Shown: in pieces, positions 1 to 8,484 of the stretch | Position numbering within the stretch: position 1 is the stretch's first letter | How the letters are laid out: every line of letters starts with the position of its first letter | DNA from: Desertimonas sp963786985 | GTDB taxonomy: Bacteria > Actinomycetota > Acidimicrobiia > Acidimicrobiales > Ilumatobacteraceae | Direction: 5' to 3' | NCBI GenBank assembly: GCA_963786985.1 | Contig: CAWBBL010000015.1 | Coordinates: forward strand, 124,001-188,000 | DNA length: 64,000 nucleotides | Notes under the pieces: model-generated | What the model was told of the DNA's origin: nothing | Database searches by the model: none | What the model saw: the letters and a program-made list of their open reading frames with translations, nothing else | Translations under genes and position numbers: made by a program

Positions 1-54
1 GAGGGTTCACTGCTGACGGAGTGTCCGCTGCCAACCCAGCACGTGACACTCCGA

Positions 55-498
55 TCACCCTCCAGGCGCCGTCGACGTCGTCGTTGTCGACGCTCCGGGC
101 AGGCTTGCTGCGGGGATGGTGCCGGGCACGATCGTTGTCACCGGGCCCCAATCGATGTCGCAATTGGCGGCCAGCCACTCCGCGATGGCGACGGCCGAGC
201 GCTCGGCGGCGAAGGCGCTGGCGACGACCTCCTGCGGGTCGTCGCTCGTCCGCGCCAACTCGAGGTTGTCAGCATGCTCGTCCCACTCCTCGGCGATCGC
301 CAACGGCGCCTCGCCACCGATGTCACGCCACAGATCGATGAGGTCATCGACGGCGTCGTCACTCGTCGGATCCGCTCGTAGCGCCTCGAGGTTGGCCGCG
401 ACGTCGTCGCAGAACTGCTGTGTGTCCCCGGCGTCGTCGTCGCACCCCCCGAGGGCGAGGGCCGCGACGACGGCGAAGAGACCCAGGACGGAGCGCAC
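55..498 (-). CDS. Small secreted lipoprotein, function unknown
   Basis: Seen: a 147-residue product if the GTG at 498 is used. This start places a short basic N-terminus before a hydrophobic run ending in a lipobox (ALALGGC, Cys19), typical of a lipoprotein signal peptide. The mature part is acidic and probably helical, with further Cys residues near positions 30 and 110, and ends in a Ser/Thr-rich tail. The reading frame is open upstream to 687, but that extension is Arg-rich and would bury the signal peptide, so the internal start is preferred. It is divergent from comM. No family is recognised and no catalytic motif is visible; a cell-surface role is inferred from the lipobox only. Confidence 0.6.
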   Translation of the reverse strand: MRSVLGLFAVVAALALGGCDDDAGDTQQFCDDVAANLEALRADPTSDDAVDDLIDLWRDIGGEAPLAIAEEWDEHADNLELARTSDDPQEVVASAFAAERSAVAIAEWLAANCDIDWGPVTTIVPGTIPAASLPGASTTTTSTAPGG

Positions 499-677
499 GG
501 GTGGCGAGTCTCGCAGACGGTCGCCGTCCGACCCCGGCACCAGCCGGGCGCTGATCCGTCGGATGCGGTGTGACACCCCCTCGCTAAGCTCATCCGCAAC
601 CGTCGTTGGACCGGTCACCGTCCTCCACCGTTGATTCGCTCGCCGCCCTGCGGCGCTTGCTCCGGAGGAGAACCGTG

Positions 678-2210
678 ATGCTCGCATCCATCCCGTCGGC
701 GACCGTGCTCGGTGTGCGCGGCAGTCCCGTCACGGTCGAGGTCTTCGTCGGCGATGGACTGCCCGGTTACCACATGGTCGGCATGCCCGACACCGCCTGC
801 CGAGAATCCCGGGATCGCGTCCGCGCCGCCATCAGCAGCACCGGTTTTGGCTGGCCGAACCGCTGTATCACCGTCAACCTCGCTCCGACGACGCAACGCA
901 AGACCGGCGCTGGGCTCGACGTGGCGATCGCCATCGGGGTGCTCGTCGCCTCCGAGCAGCTGTCCGGCGACGTGGTCCACCGGCACGCGTTCATCGGTGA
1001 GCTCGGGTTGGACGGCACGATCCGGCGTGTTCCCGGCGTCGCACCGATGGTCGATGCGCTCGACGACGGTGCCGTGGTGGTTCCGGCGGGCAACGTCGTC
1101 GAGGCACAAATCGCCGCCCGCGGGCCGGTGCTGGCGGCTCCCGACCTCGCCACCGCGGTGGCTTGTCTGTCGGGGACCCGAACCTGGGACCCGCTCGATC
1201 CGGTCGACAGTGCCGGCGAACCGCCGCCGCTTCCCGACCTCAGCGACGTTCGCGGCCAGCCGGTCGCCCGCCGGGCGCTGGAGATCGCCGCCGCCGGCGG
1301 CCACCACCTCCTGCTCGTCGGATCGCCCGGGAGCGGCAAGACGATGCTGGCGCAGCGGCTCGCCGGTCTGCTCCCGCCACTCGATCGGGACCAGGCGTTG
1401 GAGACCACGATGGTGCACTCAGCGGCTGGTCTGGCCATGCCCCCCGGCGGGTTGGTACGCCAACCACCGTTCAGGGCGCCGCACCACACCACATCAGTCA
1501 TCGGATTGGTCGGTGGAGGATCCCACCAACTGAGGCCCGGTGAGGTATCCCTGGCCAACAACGGAGTGCTGTTCATGGATGAGCTCGGGGAGTTCGGGAG
1601 GGCGGCGCTGGAGGGACTTCGTGAACCGCTCGAGGAGGGCGTCATCCGCGTCGCTCGCGCCGCGATTCGGGTCACGATGCCGGCCCGCTTCCTGCTCGTT
1701 GCGGCGACCAACCCGTGCCCCTGCGGCGGAGGTCCGCCTGGAGCCTGCGAGTGCGACGACGGCGCCCGCCTTCGGTACCTCCGCCGGTTGTCGGGGCCGA
1801 TCACCGACCGCTTCGACCTGCGGGTCGTCGTCCACCGCCCCGCCGTCGACGAGCTCCTCGGCATCGACGCCAGCGAGTCGTCGACCGACGTACGCCAGCG
1901 GGTCGTCGCGGCACGAGCAGTTGCCCTGTCCCGTGCGGGCAAACTCAATGCCGCCCTGGCTCCCGACGAGCTCGACACGATGGCGCCGTTGAGCGAGCCT
2001 GCCCGCGCCCTGCTGCGCGAGGAGGTCGAGACCGACCGCCTCACCGGTCGTGGTTATCACCGGGTCAGGAGAGTGGCGCGAACGATCGCCGACCTCGACG
2101 GAGTGCACGACGAGCCGATCTCGATCGCCGACATCGAGTTGGCGCTGCAGATGCGGGCGCCGCTGCGTCAGCGCAGCGTCGGTCCGATGGCCGACCGGTG
2201 GATCGCATGA
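678..2210 (+). CDS. comM: YifB/ComM-family AAA+ ATPase (Mg-chelatase-like)
   Basis: Seen: 510 residues with an N-terminal Lon-protease-like (ChlI) domain, a Walker A motif GSPGSGKT at residues 215-222, a Walker B stretch (GVLFMDELGEF), and a Cys-rich NPCPCGG segment before the C-terminal Mg-chelatase domain. Known: ComM is a hexameric helicase that promotes branch migration during natural transformation. The ATG at 678 was chosen because GGAGGAG lies just upstream (about 663-669); an earlier in-frame ATG at 606 lacks a ribosome site and adds Arg-rich sequence. It overlaps dprA by 4 bases (ATGA). The pairing with dprA and xerC is standard in Actinobacteria, even though no uptake pilus genes are in this window. 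Confidence 0.92.
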   Translation: MLASIPSATVLGVRGSPVTVEVFVGDGLPGYHMVGMPDTACRESRDRVRAAISSTGFGWPNRCITVNLAPTTQRKTGAGLDVAIAIGVLVASEQLSGDVVHRHAFIGELGLDGTIRRVPGVAPMVDALDDGAVVVPAGNVVEAQIAARGPVLAAPDLATAVACLSGTRTWDPLDPVDSAGEPPPLPDLSDVRGQPVARRALEIAAAGGHHLLLVGSPGSGKTMLAQRLAGLLPPLDRDQALETTMVHSAAGLAMPPGGLVRQPPFRAPHHTTSVIGLVGGGSHQLRPGEVSLANNGVLFMDELGEFGRAALEGLREPLEEGVIRVARAAIRVTMPARFLLVAATNPCPCGGGPPGACECDDGARLRYLRRLSGPITDRFDLRVVVHRPAVDELLGIDASESSTDVRQRVVAARAVALSRAGKLNAALAPDELDTMAPLSEPARALLREEVETDRLTGRGYHRVRRVARTIADLDGVHDEPISIADIELALQMRAPLRQRSVGPMADRWIA

Positions 2211-3331
2211 CTGCCGATCAAGCGCGCACCGGGGCGCTGGCCGCCCTTGCTGGTCTGTCCCAGATCACGGCGGCCCGGCTGCACGTCCTGCTCGCTCACC
2301 ACGAACCCGCCGAAGCGTTCGCCGTGGCCGCCGGAACGATGCGCCCACATCCGGCCGTGGCGCCGATGCTCACCGACCAGTTGCGGTCTGAGTGGGGGCG
2401 TTCGGCGACCCACCGGTCCATCGATGAGTGGACTCGGCGGTGCGCAAGCTTCCAGATCGGCGCCGTGATCCGGGGCGATCCCGAGTACCCCGACGTGTTG
2501 TTGACCGATCCCCAACCGCCTGCCGTCCTGTTCTGGCGGGGCGACTGGTCGGCGCTCGACACCCGGCGCGTCGGCATCGTCGGCACGCGCAATGCCACGG
2601 GCACCGGTCGCGACTTTGCCGCGATGCTCGGCTTCCGGCTCGCCGAGAGTGAGGTGGCGGTGGTGTCCGGCCTGGCCAAGGGGATCGACGGCGCGGCGCA
2701 CCGTGGAGCGTTGCGGGCCCGATCACGGCGCGTCGTCGGCGTGGTGGCCAACGGACTGGACACGCCATACCCGCGGATCAACGCCGACCTGTGGGAGTCG
2801 GTTGCCGGCCACGGTCTGCTGCTGTCGGAGTGGCCGCCTGGTACGGAGCCGGAGAAGTTCCGGTTCCCCCAACGCAACCGGATCCTTGCCGCGCTGAGCG
2901 AACTCGTTGTGGTGGTCGAGAGCCGCGAGCGCGGCGGTTCGCTGACGACGGCGCGTGAGGCGCTGGAGCGGTCGATCGAGGTGATGGCCGTGCCCGGGTC
3001 GGTGAACAACCGGGCTGCCGCCGGCACCAACCAGCTGATTCGCGACGGCGCAACGCCCGTCACGGACGTCACCGACGTGTTCTTGGCGCTCGGTCTCGAC
3101 CACCGGCGTGTCGGACCCGGCTACGACCCACGTCCGCTGCCGCGGGGCGACGAGGCGAAGGTCCTCGCCAGGTGTCGCGCCGATCCGTGCACGCTCGACG
3201 ACGTCGTCGCCGACGTCGGCCTTCCGCTCAGCCAGGCGGCGATGAACCTCGCCCGCCTGGAGCGGTCCGGTTGGGTGCGCGAGGCCGGAGGGTGGTTCGA
3301 GGAGGTGACGCCGTGCGCCGCTCTCGATTGA
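2207..3331 (+). CDS. dprA: DNA-processing protein DprA
   Basis: Seen: 374 residues. The Rossmann-like DprA core has GIVGTRNATGTGRD, SGLAKGIDGAAH and the phosphate-loop-like FPQRNRILAALS, followed by a GGSLTTAREALE segment. A C-terminal winged-helix-like region (about residues 310-370) follows. Known: DprA binds incoming single-stranded DNA, loads RecA, and also works in recombination outside competence. The ATG at 2207 overlaps the comM stop by 4 bases, so translation is probably coupled. Upstream in-frame sequence is Arg/Pro-rich shadow of comM and was excluded. Confidence 0.93.
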   Translation: MTADQARTGALAALAGLSQITAARLHVLLAHHEPAEAFAVAAGTMRPHPAVAPMLTDQLRSEWGRSATHRSIDEWTRRCASFQIGAVIRGDPEYPDVLLTDPQPPAVLFWRGDWSALDTRRVGIVGTRNATGTGRDFAAMLGFRLAESEVAVVSGLAKGIDGAAHRGALRARSRRVVGVVANGLDTPYPRINADLWESVAGHGLLLSEWPPGTEPEKFRFPQRNRILAALSELVVVVESRERGGSLTTAREALERSIEVMAVPGSVNNRAAAGTNQLIRDGATPVTDVTDVFLALGLDHRRVGPGYDPRPLPRGDEAKVLARCRADPCTLDDVVADVGLPLSQAAMNLARLERSGWVREAGGWFEEVTPCAALD

Positions 3332-3384
3332 CGGCTGTGACTGGGCGCCCCCGGCGTGTCCGCCAGCAATGCCTCCACACGGAA

Positions 3385-3390
3385 TACCCT
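3385..3390 (+). promoter_or_regulatory. -10 element for leaderless xerC
   Basis: TACCCT ends 7 nt before the ATG at 3398, with no Shine-Dalgarno sequence. This spacing places transcription start at or next to the start codon. It fits the TANNNT pattern seen before several other genes here. No clear -35 box is visible. Confidence 0.5.
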
Positions 3391-3397
3391 CGACTCG

Positions 3398-4309
3398 ATG
3401 TCCGCTGCTGTCGCCGAGCCGTCCGACGTGTCGTCGTCGTGGCGGCTGGAGTCGTTCGGGCGCTCGTTGACCTCGCTGTCCGCCAACACGGTGACGGCGT
3501 ACCTCGCCGACCTACGTGGCTTCGTCGACTGGGCGGCGCGGGCCGGCATCACCGATCCGGCAGCGGTGAAGCGCACGATCATCCGCCGCTATCTCGCCTT
3601 CCTGACGACTCGCCAGTACGCCCGGCGCAGCATCGCCCGCAAGACTGCGTCGCTGCGCCGTTACTACCAGTGGCTGGTCCGGCAGCATCTGGTGTCGGTC
3701 GACCCGACGCTCGGAGTGCACACCGGATCCGGCGAAGGGCGATTGCCGCGGGTGCTCGACCAGCGCGACATCGGCGAGTTGCTCGAACGGCCGGGCCCAG
3801 AGGGCGAGGCGGTCTGGCGGCGGGTGATGGACGACGCGGTGCTCGAAGTGCTCTACGGCTCGGGTCTGCGGGTCAGCGAGCTCTGCGCGCTGGACACGTC
3901 GTCGCTCGATCTCGACGCGGCGGCGGTTGTCGTGTGGGGCAAGGGGTCCAAACAGCGACGGGTCCCCCTGTCACAGCCGTCCGTCGGGGCCTTGCGAGAG
4001 TGGCTGCGGCTCCGTCACGACGTCGTGGCGGCCGACGGCCCGGAGCCGGCGGCACTGTTCGGCAACGAGCGCGGGCGCCGCCTCACACCCCGTGACGTGC
4101 GTCGGATCATCGATCGACGGTCGCCGGTGCCGACGCATCCTCATGCGTTGCGCCACAGCTTCGCCACGCACCTCCTCGACGGCGGCGCCGATCTGCGGGC
4201 GGTGCAGGAGCTGCTCGGTCACCGAGACGTGGCGACGACGCAGCGCTACACGCACATCAGCCGGGAGCGTTTGCGCTCGGCGTACAACTCGGCACATCCG
4301 CGGGCATGA
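3398..4309 (+). CDS. xerC: Tyrosine recombinase XerC/XerD type
   Basis: Seen: 303 residues with an N-terminal SAM-like core-binding domain (about residues 15-105). The C-terminal catalytic domain has all expected residues: Arg in GLRVSEL, Lys in GKGSKQR, HALRH, the LLGH His, and the nucleophile Tyr in QRYTH. Known: Xer recombinases resolve chromosome dimers at dif, and length and motifs are normal. An earlier GTG at 3356 is in frame, but ATG 3398 is preferred because TACCCT lies 7 nt upstream. I call it xerC from its place after dprA and before rpsB; XerC and XerD cannot be separated from sequence alone. Confidence 0.88.
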   Translation: MSAAVAEPSDVSSSWRLESFGRSLTSLSANTVTAYLADLRGFVDWAARAGITDPAAVKRTIIRRYLAFLTTRQYARRSIARKTASLRRYYQWLVRQHLVSVDPTLGVHTGSGEGRLPRVLDQRDIGELLERPGPEGEAVWRRVMDDAVLEVLYGSGLRVSELCALDTSSLDLDAAAVVVWGKGSKQRRVPLSQPSVGALREWLRLRHDVVAADGPEPAALFGNERGRRLTPRDVRRIIDRRSPVPTHPHALRHSFATHLLDGGADLRAVQELLGHRDVATTQRYTHISRERLRSAYNSAHPRA

Positions 4310-4319
4310 GCGTCCAGCC

Positions 4320-5081
4320 ATGAGCATCGTCGACATCGATCCGCACTTGTCACTGCAGTGGCAGCGGTGGTTGCGGCGGCGCAACGTGGCCGCCCGCGAC
4401 CACTTGATCGTGTCCTATTCGCCGCTCGTGAAGTTCATCGCCGGTCGCGTCGGATCGGGGTTGCCGGCAAGCGTCGATCCGGGCGATCTGGTGAGTTGCG
4501 GAGTACTTGGCTTGATCGATGCGATCGAACGCTTCGACCCGAACCAGGGCGTGAAGTTCGAGACGTTCGCCACCCCACGGATCCGCGGGGCGATCTACGA
4601 CGGACTGCGCCAGCTCGACTGGGTGCCGCGGTCGATCCGGACGCGTGCCCGTGAGGTGCAGCGGGCGATCCACGAGTTCGAGGTCGTCAACGGCCGGTCG
4701 CCGTCCGATCCCGAGCTCGCCGAGCAGCTCGGACTGGAGCGCCCGGAGCTCGACCGGTGGCTGACATCGATCGCCTCGACGACGGTTGGGCCGTTGCAGC
4801 GGGCGCTCGATGCGGGCGTCGAGCCGGTGGCGTTGTCGGGGGAGGTGCCGCAGTCGCCTTCCAAGCTCGTCGAGGACCAAGAGGTCCGCGAACTGGTGCG
4901 ATCAGAGATCGGCAAGCTGCCAGATCGCGAGAAGCTCGTGCTCTCGCTGTACTACGACGAGGGGCTGACCCTTGTCCAGATCGCGCGGGTGCTGGGGGTC
5001 AGCGAAAGCAGGGTTCCCCAGCTGCACAGCAAGTCGGTGCTCCACCTCCGCTCGCGCCTCGAAGCTGCCGGCGTCGCCTGA
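4320..5081 (+). CDS. whiG: RNA polymerase sigma factor of the FliA/WhiG (sigma-28) family
   Basis: Seen: 253 residues. Region 2 includes DLVSCGVLGLIDAIERFDP and FETFATPRIRGAIYDGLRQ; region 3 follows; region 4 has PDREKLVLSLYYDEGLTL and the helix-turn-helix VLGVSESRVPQLHSK. These are typical of sigma-28 rather than housekeeping or ECF sigma factors. Known: in Streptomyces the whiG gene sits in the same place, near an M23 peptidase gene and rpsB, and controls sporulation; in motile actinobacteria the homologue controls flagellar genes. No anti-sigma factor, flagellar or spore gene is in this window, so the regulon is unknown. The ATG at 4320 lies 11 bases after xerC; upstream in-frame sequence is shadow of xerC. 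Confidence 0.88.
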   Translation: MSIVDIDPHLSLQWQRWLRRRNVAARDHLIVSYSPLVKFIAGRVGSGLPASVDPGDLVSCGVLGLIDAIERFDPNQGVKFETFATPRIRGAIYDGLRQLDWVPRSIRTRAREVQRAIHEFEVVNGRSPSDPELAEQLGLERPELDRWLTSIASTTVGPLQRALDAGVEPVALSGEVPQSPSKLVEDQEVRELVRSEIGKLPDREKLVLSLYYDEGLTLVQIARVLGVSESRVPQLHSKSVLHLRSRLEAAGVA

Positions 5082-5105
5082 CGCCTCCGATCTCAGGAGG
5101 GCCAC

Positions 5106-5636
5106 ATGCCCACCTCACCCTTGCGAACTCCTGCGCGTGTCGGCGTCGCGGCGGCGGCCCTGCTTGTGGCCCCGTGGTCCGATGCAACGGCCGCGACGTG
5201 TCTGGCGCCCCCGGTCGACGCCCAGATCAGCCGGCCGTTCGACGCCCCGCCGTGCCCGTGGTGCGCAGGGCATCGGGGTGTGACCTACGCCGTCGCACCG
5301 GGCACCCCGGTATCGGCCGTCGCCGCTGGAGTCGTGACGTTCAGCGGCGTCGTCGTCGACGTTCGCTACGTCGTGGTGCGCCACGGCGACGGACTACTGG
5401 CGACCTACGGAGGCCTGGCGTCGGCGGCGTTGCAGCACGGCGATGCCGTCGTCACCGGTCAACTCGTCGGACACAGCGGAGTCGGGCTGTACTTCGGGCT
5501 GCGCACCGGGCCGGACACCTACATCGACCCCCTCGCCCTGCTCGGGGAGCTGGTCGTGCCTCCGTACCTCGTGCCCACGGACGGGACCGCCCGTCGCCCA
5601 CCGCCAGAGCCGGTGTTGCGATGCCGCCCGGTATGA
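5106..5636 (+). CDS. Secreted M23/LytM-like protein with degenerate metal site
   Basis: Seen: 176 residues with a clear signal peptide (about residues 1-30, ending near ATA-TC) and one LytM-like beta domain. The first zinc motif of M23 peptidases, HxxxD, reads HRGVT here, so the Asp is Thr. The second, HxH in a 'LHFxLR' context, reads LYFGLRTG, so the ligand His is Tyr. Only the first His survives. Known: M23 proteins that lost ligands (EnvC, NlpD) act as activators or wall-binding domains instead of enzymes. The ATG at 5106 has a strong AGGAGG about 7 nt upstream. The position directly before rpsB is conserved in Actinobacteria. Inference: a non-catalytic wall-binding or regulatory protein. 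Confidence 0.8.
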   Translation: MPTSPLRTPARVGVAAAALLVAPWSDATAATCLAPPVDAQISRPFDAPPCPWCAGHRGVTYAVAPGTPVSAVAAGVVTFSGVVVDVRYVVVRHGDGLLATYGGLASAALQHGDAVVTGQLVGHSGVGLYFGLRTGPDTYIDPLALLGELVVPPYLVPTDGTARRPPPEPVLRCRPV

Positions 5637-5637
5637 T
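5632..5637 (+). promoter_or_regulatory. Probable -10 box and leader of the rpsB-tsf operon
   Basis: TATGAT overlaps the stop codon of the M23-like gene and is a near-consensus -10 hexamer. It leaves a leader of about 100 nt before rpsB, long enough for the autoregulatory structures known in S2 mRNA leaders. No well-spaced -35 box is visible and no specific fold is claimed. Confidence 0.4.
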
Positions 5638-5742
5638 CGTCCGTCGGCCCATCGTCCGGTGGGTCGTGGCTCACTGAACCGTCCACCTCTGCGGTCGCCT
5701 GTTGGCGCCGGTGGGCGGCACAACCGCAGAAGGAGAACCTCG

Positions 5743-6876
5743 ATGGCTGTCATCACGATGCGCCAGCTGCTGGAAGCTGGCGTGCACTTCGGTCACCAGA
5801 CCCGCCGGTGGAACCCGAAGATGCGCCGCTTCATCTTCGGCGAGCGCAACGGGATCTACATCATCGATCTGGAGCAGACGCTGTCGCGCGTCGAGAAGGC
5901 CTACGGGTTCGTCCGCGACCTCGTCGCCAACGGCGGCGTGTTGATGTTCGTCGGCACCAAGAAGCAAGCCCAGGATCCCGTGCGCAGCTTCGCCGAGAAG
6001 TGCGGCATGCCCTACGTCAACGAGCGCTGGTTGGGCGGGATGCTCACCAACTTCGACACGATCGCCAAGCGCATCAACAAGATGCTCGAGTACGAGCGCA
6101 TGCAGCGATCCGGCGAGTTCGAGGCGATGCCCAAGAAGGAAGCACTGCTGTTGACCCGGGAGCTGGACAAGTTGCAGCGCAACCTCGGCGGCCTTCGCGA
6201 CATGACGCGTCGTCCCGACGCAATCTTCGTGCTCGACACGAAGAAGGAGAGCATCGCCGTCACGGAGGCCAACAAGCTGGGGATCCCGGTGGTGGCCGTC
6301 GTCGACACGAATGTCGACCCCGAGCTCGTGCAATATCCGATTCCTGGCAACGACGACGCGATCCGCGCCAACTCACTGCTCGCCCGGGTCATTGCCGACG
6401 CCGTCGAGGAGGGCCGGTTCATCGCCGCCAAGCGTGATCCCGCGGGTCCGCGCCCGGAGCGCAGCGCGGAGCAGGAGGTCGAGTTCAACGCCCAGCAGGC
6501 CGCCGCCCGCCGCGAGGCGATGGCCGCCCAGGCTGCCCGTGACCGGCGCCTCGAGACCTCCGTCGAACCAGCCGCCGACGAGTCCGCCGACGTGTCGACC
6601 GAAGCGCCGGGTGCCGACGAGCCTGCCGGGACCGCCGACGCCGCCGCCATCGCCGACATCGATGCGTCGGCGCCCGCGAAGCTTGCCGAGCCGGCGACCG
6701 CCGAGGCTGCCGCCGAGCCGGCGCCCGACGAGGCCGCTGCCGAGCCGGTGACCGGCGAAATCGCCGAGCCCGCCCCGCTCGCCGAAACCGCCGATGCGTC
6801 GGTCGAGCCAACCGTTGCGCCGAGCGACGTCGACGCCGGCCCAGCGACCGAGACCGAGACAGAGACGGAGAGCTGA
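5743..6876 (+). CDS. rpsB: 30S ribosomal protein S2 with long acidic C-terminal extension
   Basis: Seen: 377 residues, starting MAVITMRQLLEAGVHFGHQ; the ATG at 5743 has AAGGAG upstream. Residues 1 to about 230 are an ordinary S2 with GTKKQAQDPV, NERWLGGMLTNF and DTNVDPELVQYPIPGND. Residues from about 230 to 377 are a tail rich in Ala, Glu, Pro and Asp with no predicted fold, ending in Glu/Thr repeats. Known: S2 is usually 230-300 residues, so this tail is unusually long. It is followed by tsf after 6 bases, the usual operon. The tail may be lineage-specific; its role is unknown. Confidence 0.97.
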   Translation: MAVITMRQLLEAGVHFGHQTRRWNPKMRRFIFGERNGIYIIDLEQTLSRVEKAYGFVRDLVANGGVLMFVGTKKQAQDPVRSFAEKCGMPYVNERWLGGMLTNFDTIAKRINKMLEYERMQRSGEFEAMPKKEALLLTRELDKLQRNLGGLRDMTRRPDAIFVLDTKKESIAVTEANKLGIPVVAVVDTNVDPELVQYPIPGNDDAIRANSLLARVIADAVEEGRFIAAKRDPAGPRPERSAEQEVEFNAQQAAARREAMAAQAARDRRLETSVEPAADESADVSTEAPGADEPAGTADAAAIADIDASAPAKLAEPATAEAAAEPAPDEAAAEPVTGEIAEPAPLAETADASVEPTVAPSDVDAGPATETETETES

Positions 6877-6882
6877 ACCGAG

Positions 6883-7671
6883 ATGTCATTCACCGCCAAG
6901 GATGTTCAGGCGCTGCGCCAAGCGACCGGCGCCGGGATGATGGACGCCAAGCGGGCCCTCGAGGCCAACGGAGGCGACATGGAAGCTTCCAAGCAGTGGT
7001 TGCGCGAGCAGGGACTCGCCGCCAGCGCCAAGCGCAGTGACCGCGAGAACACGCAGGGCGTTGTCGCCCTGGCCATCGACGGCCAGGTCGGCGCGCTCGT
7101 CGAACTGAAGTGTGAGACGGACTTCGTCGCCGGCAGTGAGCAGTTCAAGTCGGAGGCCGATGCGCTGGCCAAGCTCGTCGCCGCCGAAAGCCCGGAAGCT
7201 GCCGCCGGTCGCCAGACCAATCTCGACGACTTGAAGATCACCCTCAAGGAGAACATCGAGCTCGGTCGCGTCGTCCGCTTGGAGGCTGAGGCTGGGCAGG
7301 TGCTCGACAGCTACCTCCACGTCCAAGGTGGCCGTGGAGTGAACGGTGTCCTCGTCGTCGTGGCCGGGGGCGACGCCAACCTCGCCCACGACATCGCGGT
7401 GCACATCGCCTTCGCCCGGCCGGCCTATCTCAGCCGGACCGAGGTTCCCGAGGATGTCGTCGCCGCCGAACGGGCGACGTTCGAGGCGATCAGCCGCAAC
7501 GAAGGCAAGCCCGAGGCCGCGCTGCCGAAGATCGTCGAGGGTCGCATGCAGGGGTTCTTCAAGAACACCGTGCTCGTCGATCAGGCGTACGCCCGCGACG
7601 ACAAACAGTCGATCGCCCAAATCCTCGGCGACGCCACGGTCGTCGCCTTCGCCCAGGTCGCCATCGGCTAG
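6883..7671 (+). CDS. tsf: Translation elongation factor Ts
   Basis: Seen: 262 residues. The N-terminal UBA-like domain has LRQATGAGMMDAKRALEA. The core has LVELKCETDFVAGSEQF, the TDFV motif that contacts EF-Tu. The second core repeat and C-terminal part (KNTVLVDQAYARDDKQSIAQ) are complete. Known: EF-Ts exchanges GDP for GTP on EF-Tu. The ATG at 6883 is 6 bases after the rpsB stop, so the two genes are almost certainly co-transcribed. Confidence 0.97.
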   Translation: MSFTAKDVQALRQATGAGMMDAKRALEANGGDMEASKQWLREQGLAASAKRSDRENTQGVVALAIDGQVGALVELKCETDFVAGSEQFKSEADALAKLVAAESPEAAAGRQTNLDDLKITLKENIELGRVVRLEAEAGQVLDSYLHVQGGRGVNGVLVVVAGGDANLAHDIAVHIAFARPAYLSRTEVPEDVVAAERATFEAISRNEGKPEAALPKIVEGRMQGFFKNTVLVDQAYARDDKQSIAQILGDATVVAFAQVAIG

Positions 7672-7682
7672 ACATCACAGGT

Positions 7683-8420
7683 GTGAGCGATCCAGCCGGC
7701 AAGTCTGTGCGCTGGCGGAGGATCGTTTTCAAGCCATCGGGCGAGGCGCTGGCCGGCCCATCGGGCAGCGGACTCGACGGCAAGACCCTGGACCACACGG
7801 CGCGCTCGATCATCGACGTGCGTCAGATCCAGGACGTCGACGTCGCCGTCGTCGTCGGGGGTGGCAACTTCTGGCGTGGACGGGAGGGCGAGCTCGCCGG
7901 GATGGACGCGACGCAGTCCGACCACATCGGCATGCTCGGCACGGTGATGAACGCCCTCGCCCTGCAAGATGCCCTCGAGCAGCTCGGCCAGCCGACTCGA
8001 GTGCAGTCGGCGATCGAGATGCCGCGCATCGCCGAGCCGTACATCCGCCGCCGGGCCGTTCGCCACCTGGAGAAGGGCCGGGTGGTGATCTTCGCAGCTG
8101 GCACGGGCAATCCATTCTTCACCACGGACACCGCAGCGGCCCTGCGTGTTGCGGAGATCGATGCCGAAGCATTGCTCAAAGGAACCCACTCGGGAGTCGA
8201 CGGCGTGTACGACGCCGACCCGCGACTCAACCCCGATGCCGTCAAGTACGACGAGATCGGATACCTCGACGTGATGACCAAAGGGCTCAAAGTGATGGAC
8301 GCCACGGCGATCGCCTTCTGCCGTGACCACAAGATCCCGATCGTGGTCTTCGACATGTCCAAACCGGGTGCGTTGCGCGACATCATCGCCGGGGGACATG
8401 TCGGGACGATCATCCATTGA
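7683..8420 (+). CDS. pyrH: Uridylate kinase
   Basis: Seen: 245 residues, GTG start. The amino-acid-kinase fold motifs are present: KPSGEALAG near residue 17 (usually K-x-SGEAL, with Pro here before Ser), VVGGGNFWRG, and a GTGNPFFTTDTAAALRV phosphate-binding stretch. Known: PyrH converts UMP to UDP, is hexameric in bacteria, and is encoded between tsf and frr in most genomes. The N-terminal extension of about 12 residues is common in Actinobacteria. No strong Shine-Dalgarno sequence is visible. Confidence 0.95.
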   Translation: MSDPAGKSVRWRRIVFKPSGEALAGPSGSGLDGKTLDHTARSIIDVRQIQDVDVAVVVGGGNFWRGREGELAGMDATQSDHIGMLGTVMNALALQDALEQLGQPTRVQSAIEMPRIAEPYIRRRAVRHLEKGRVVIFAAGTGNPFFTTDTAAALRVAEIDAEALLKGTHSGVDGVYDADPRLNPDAVKYDEIGYLDVMTKGLKVMDATAIAFCRDHKIPIVVFDMSKPGALRDIIAGGHVGTIIH

Positions 8421-8471
8421 ACGACTGCCTGGCCGCTCCACCCTGTCCGCGGTGGATCATGACGGTGTGGT

Positions 8472-8477
8472 TACGCT
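8472..8477 (+). promoter_or_regulatory. -10 element for leaderless frr
   Basis: TACGCT sits 7 nt before the GTG at 8485. It gives frr its own possible promoter inside the pyrH-frr gap and supports 8485 as the start. Confidence 0.45.
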
Positions 8478-8484
8478 GAGTCTG

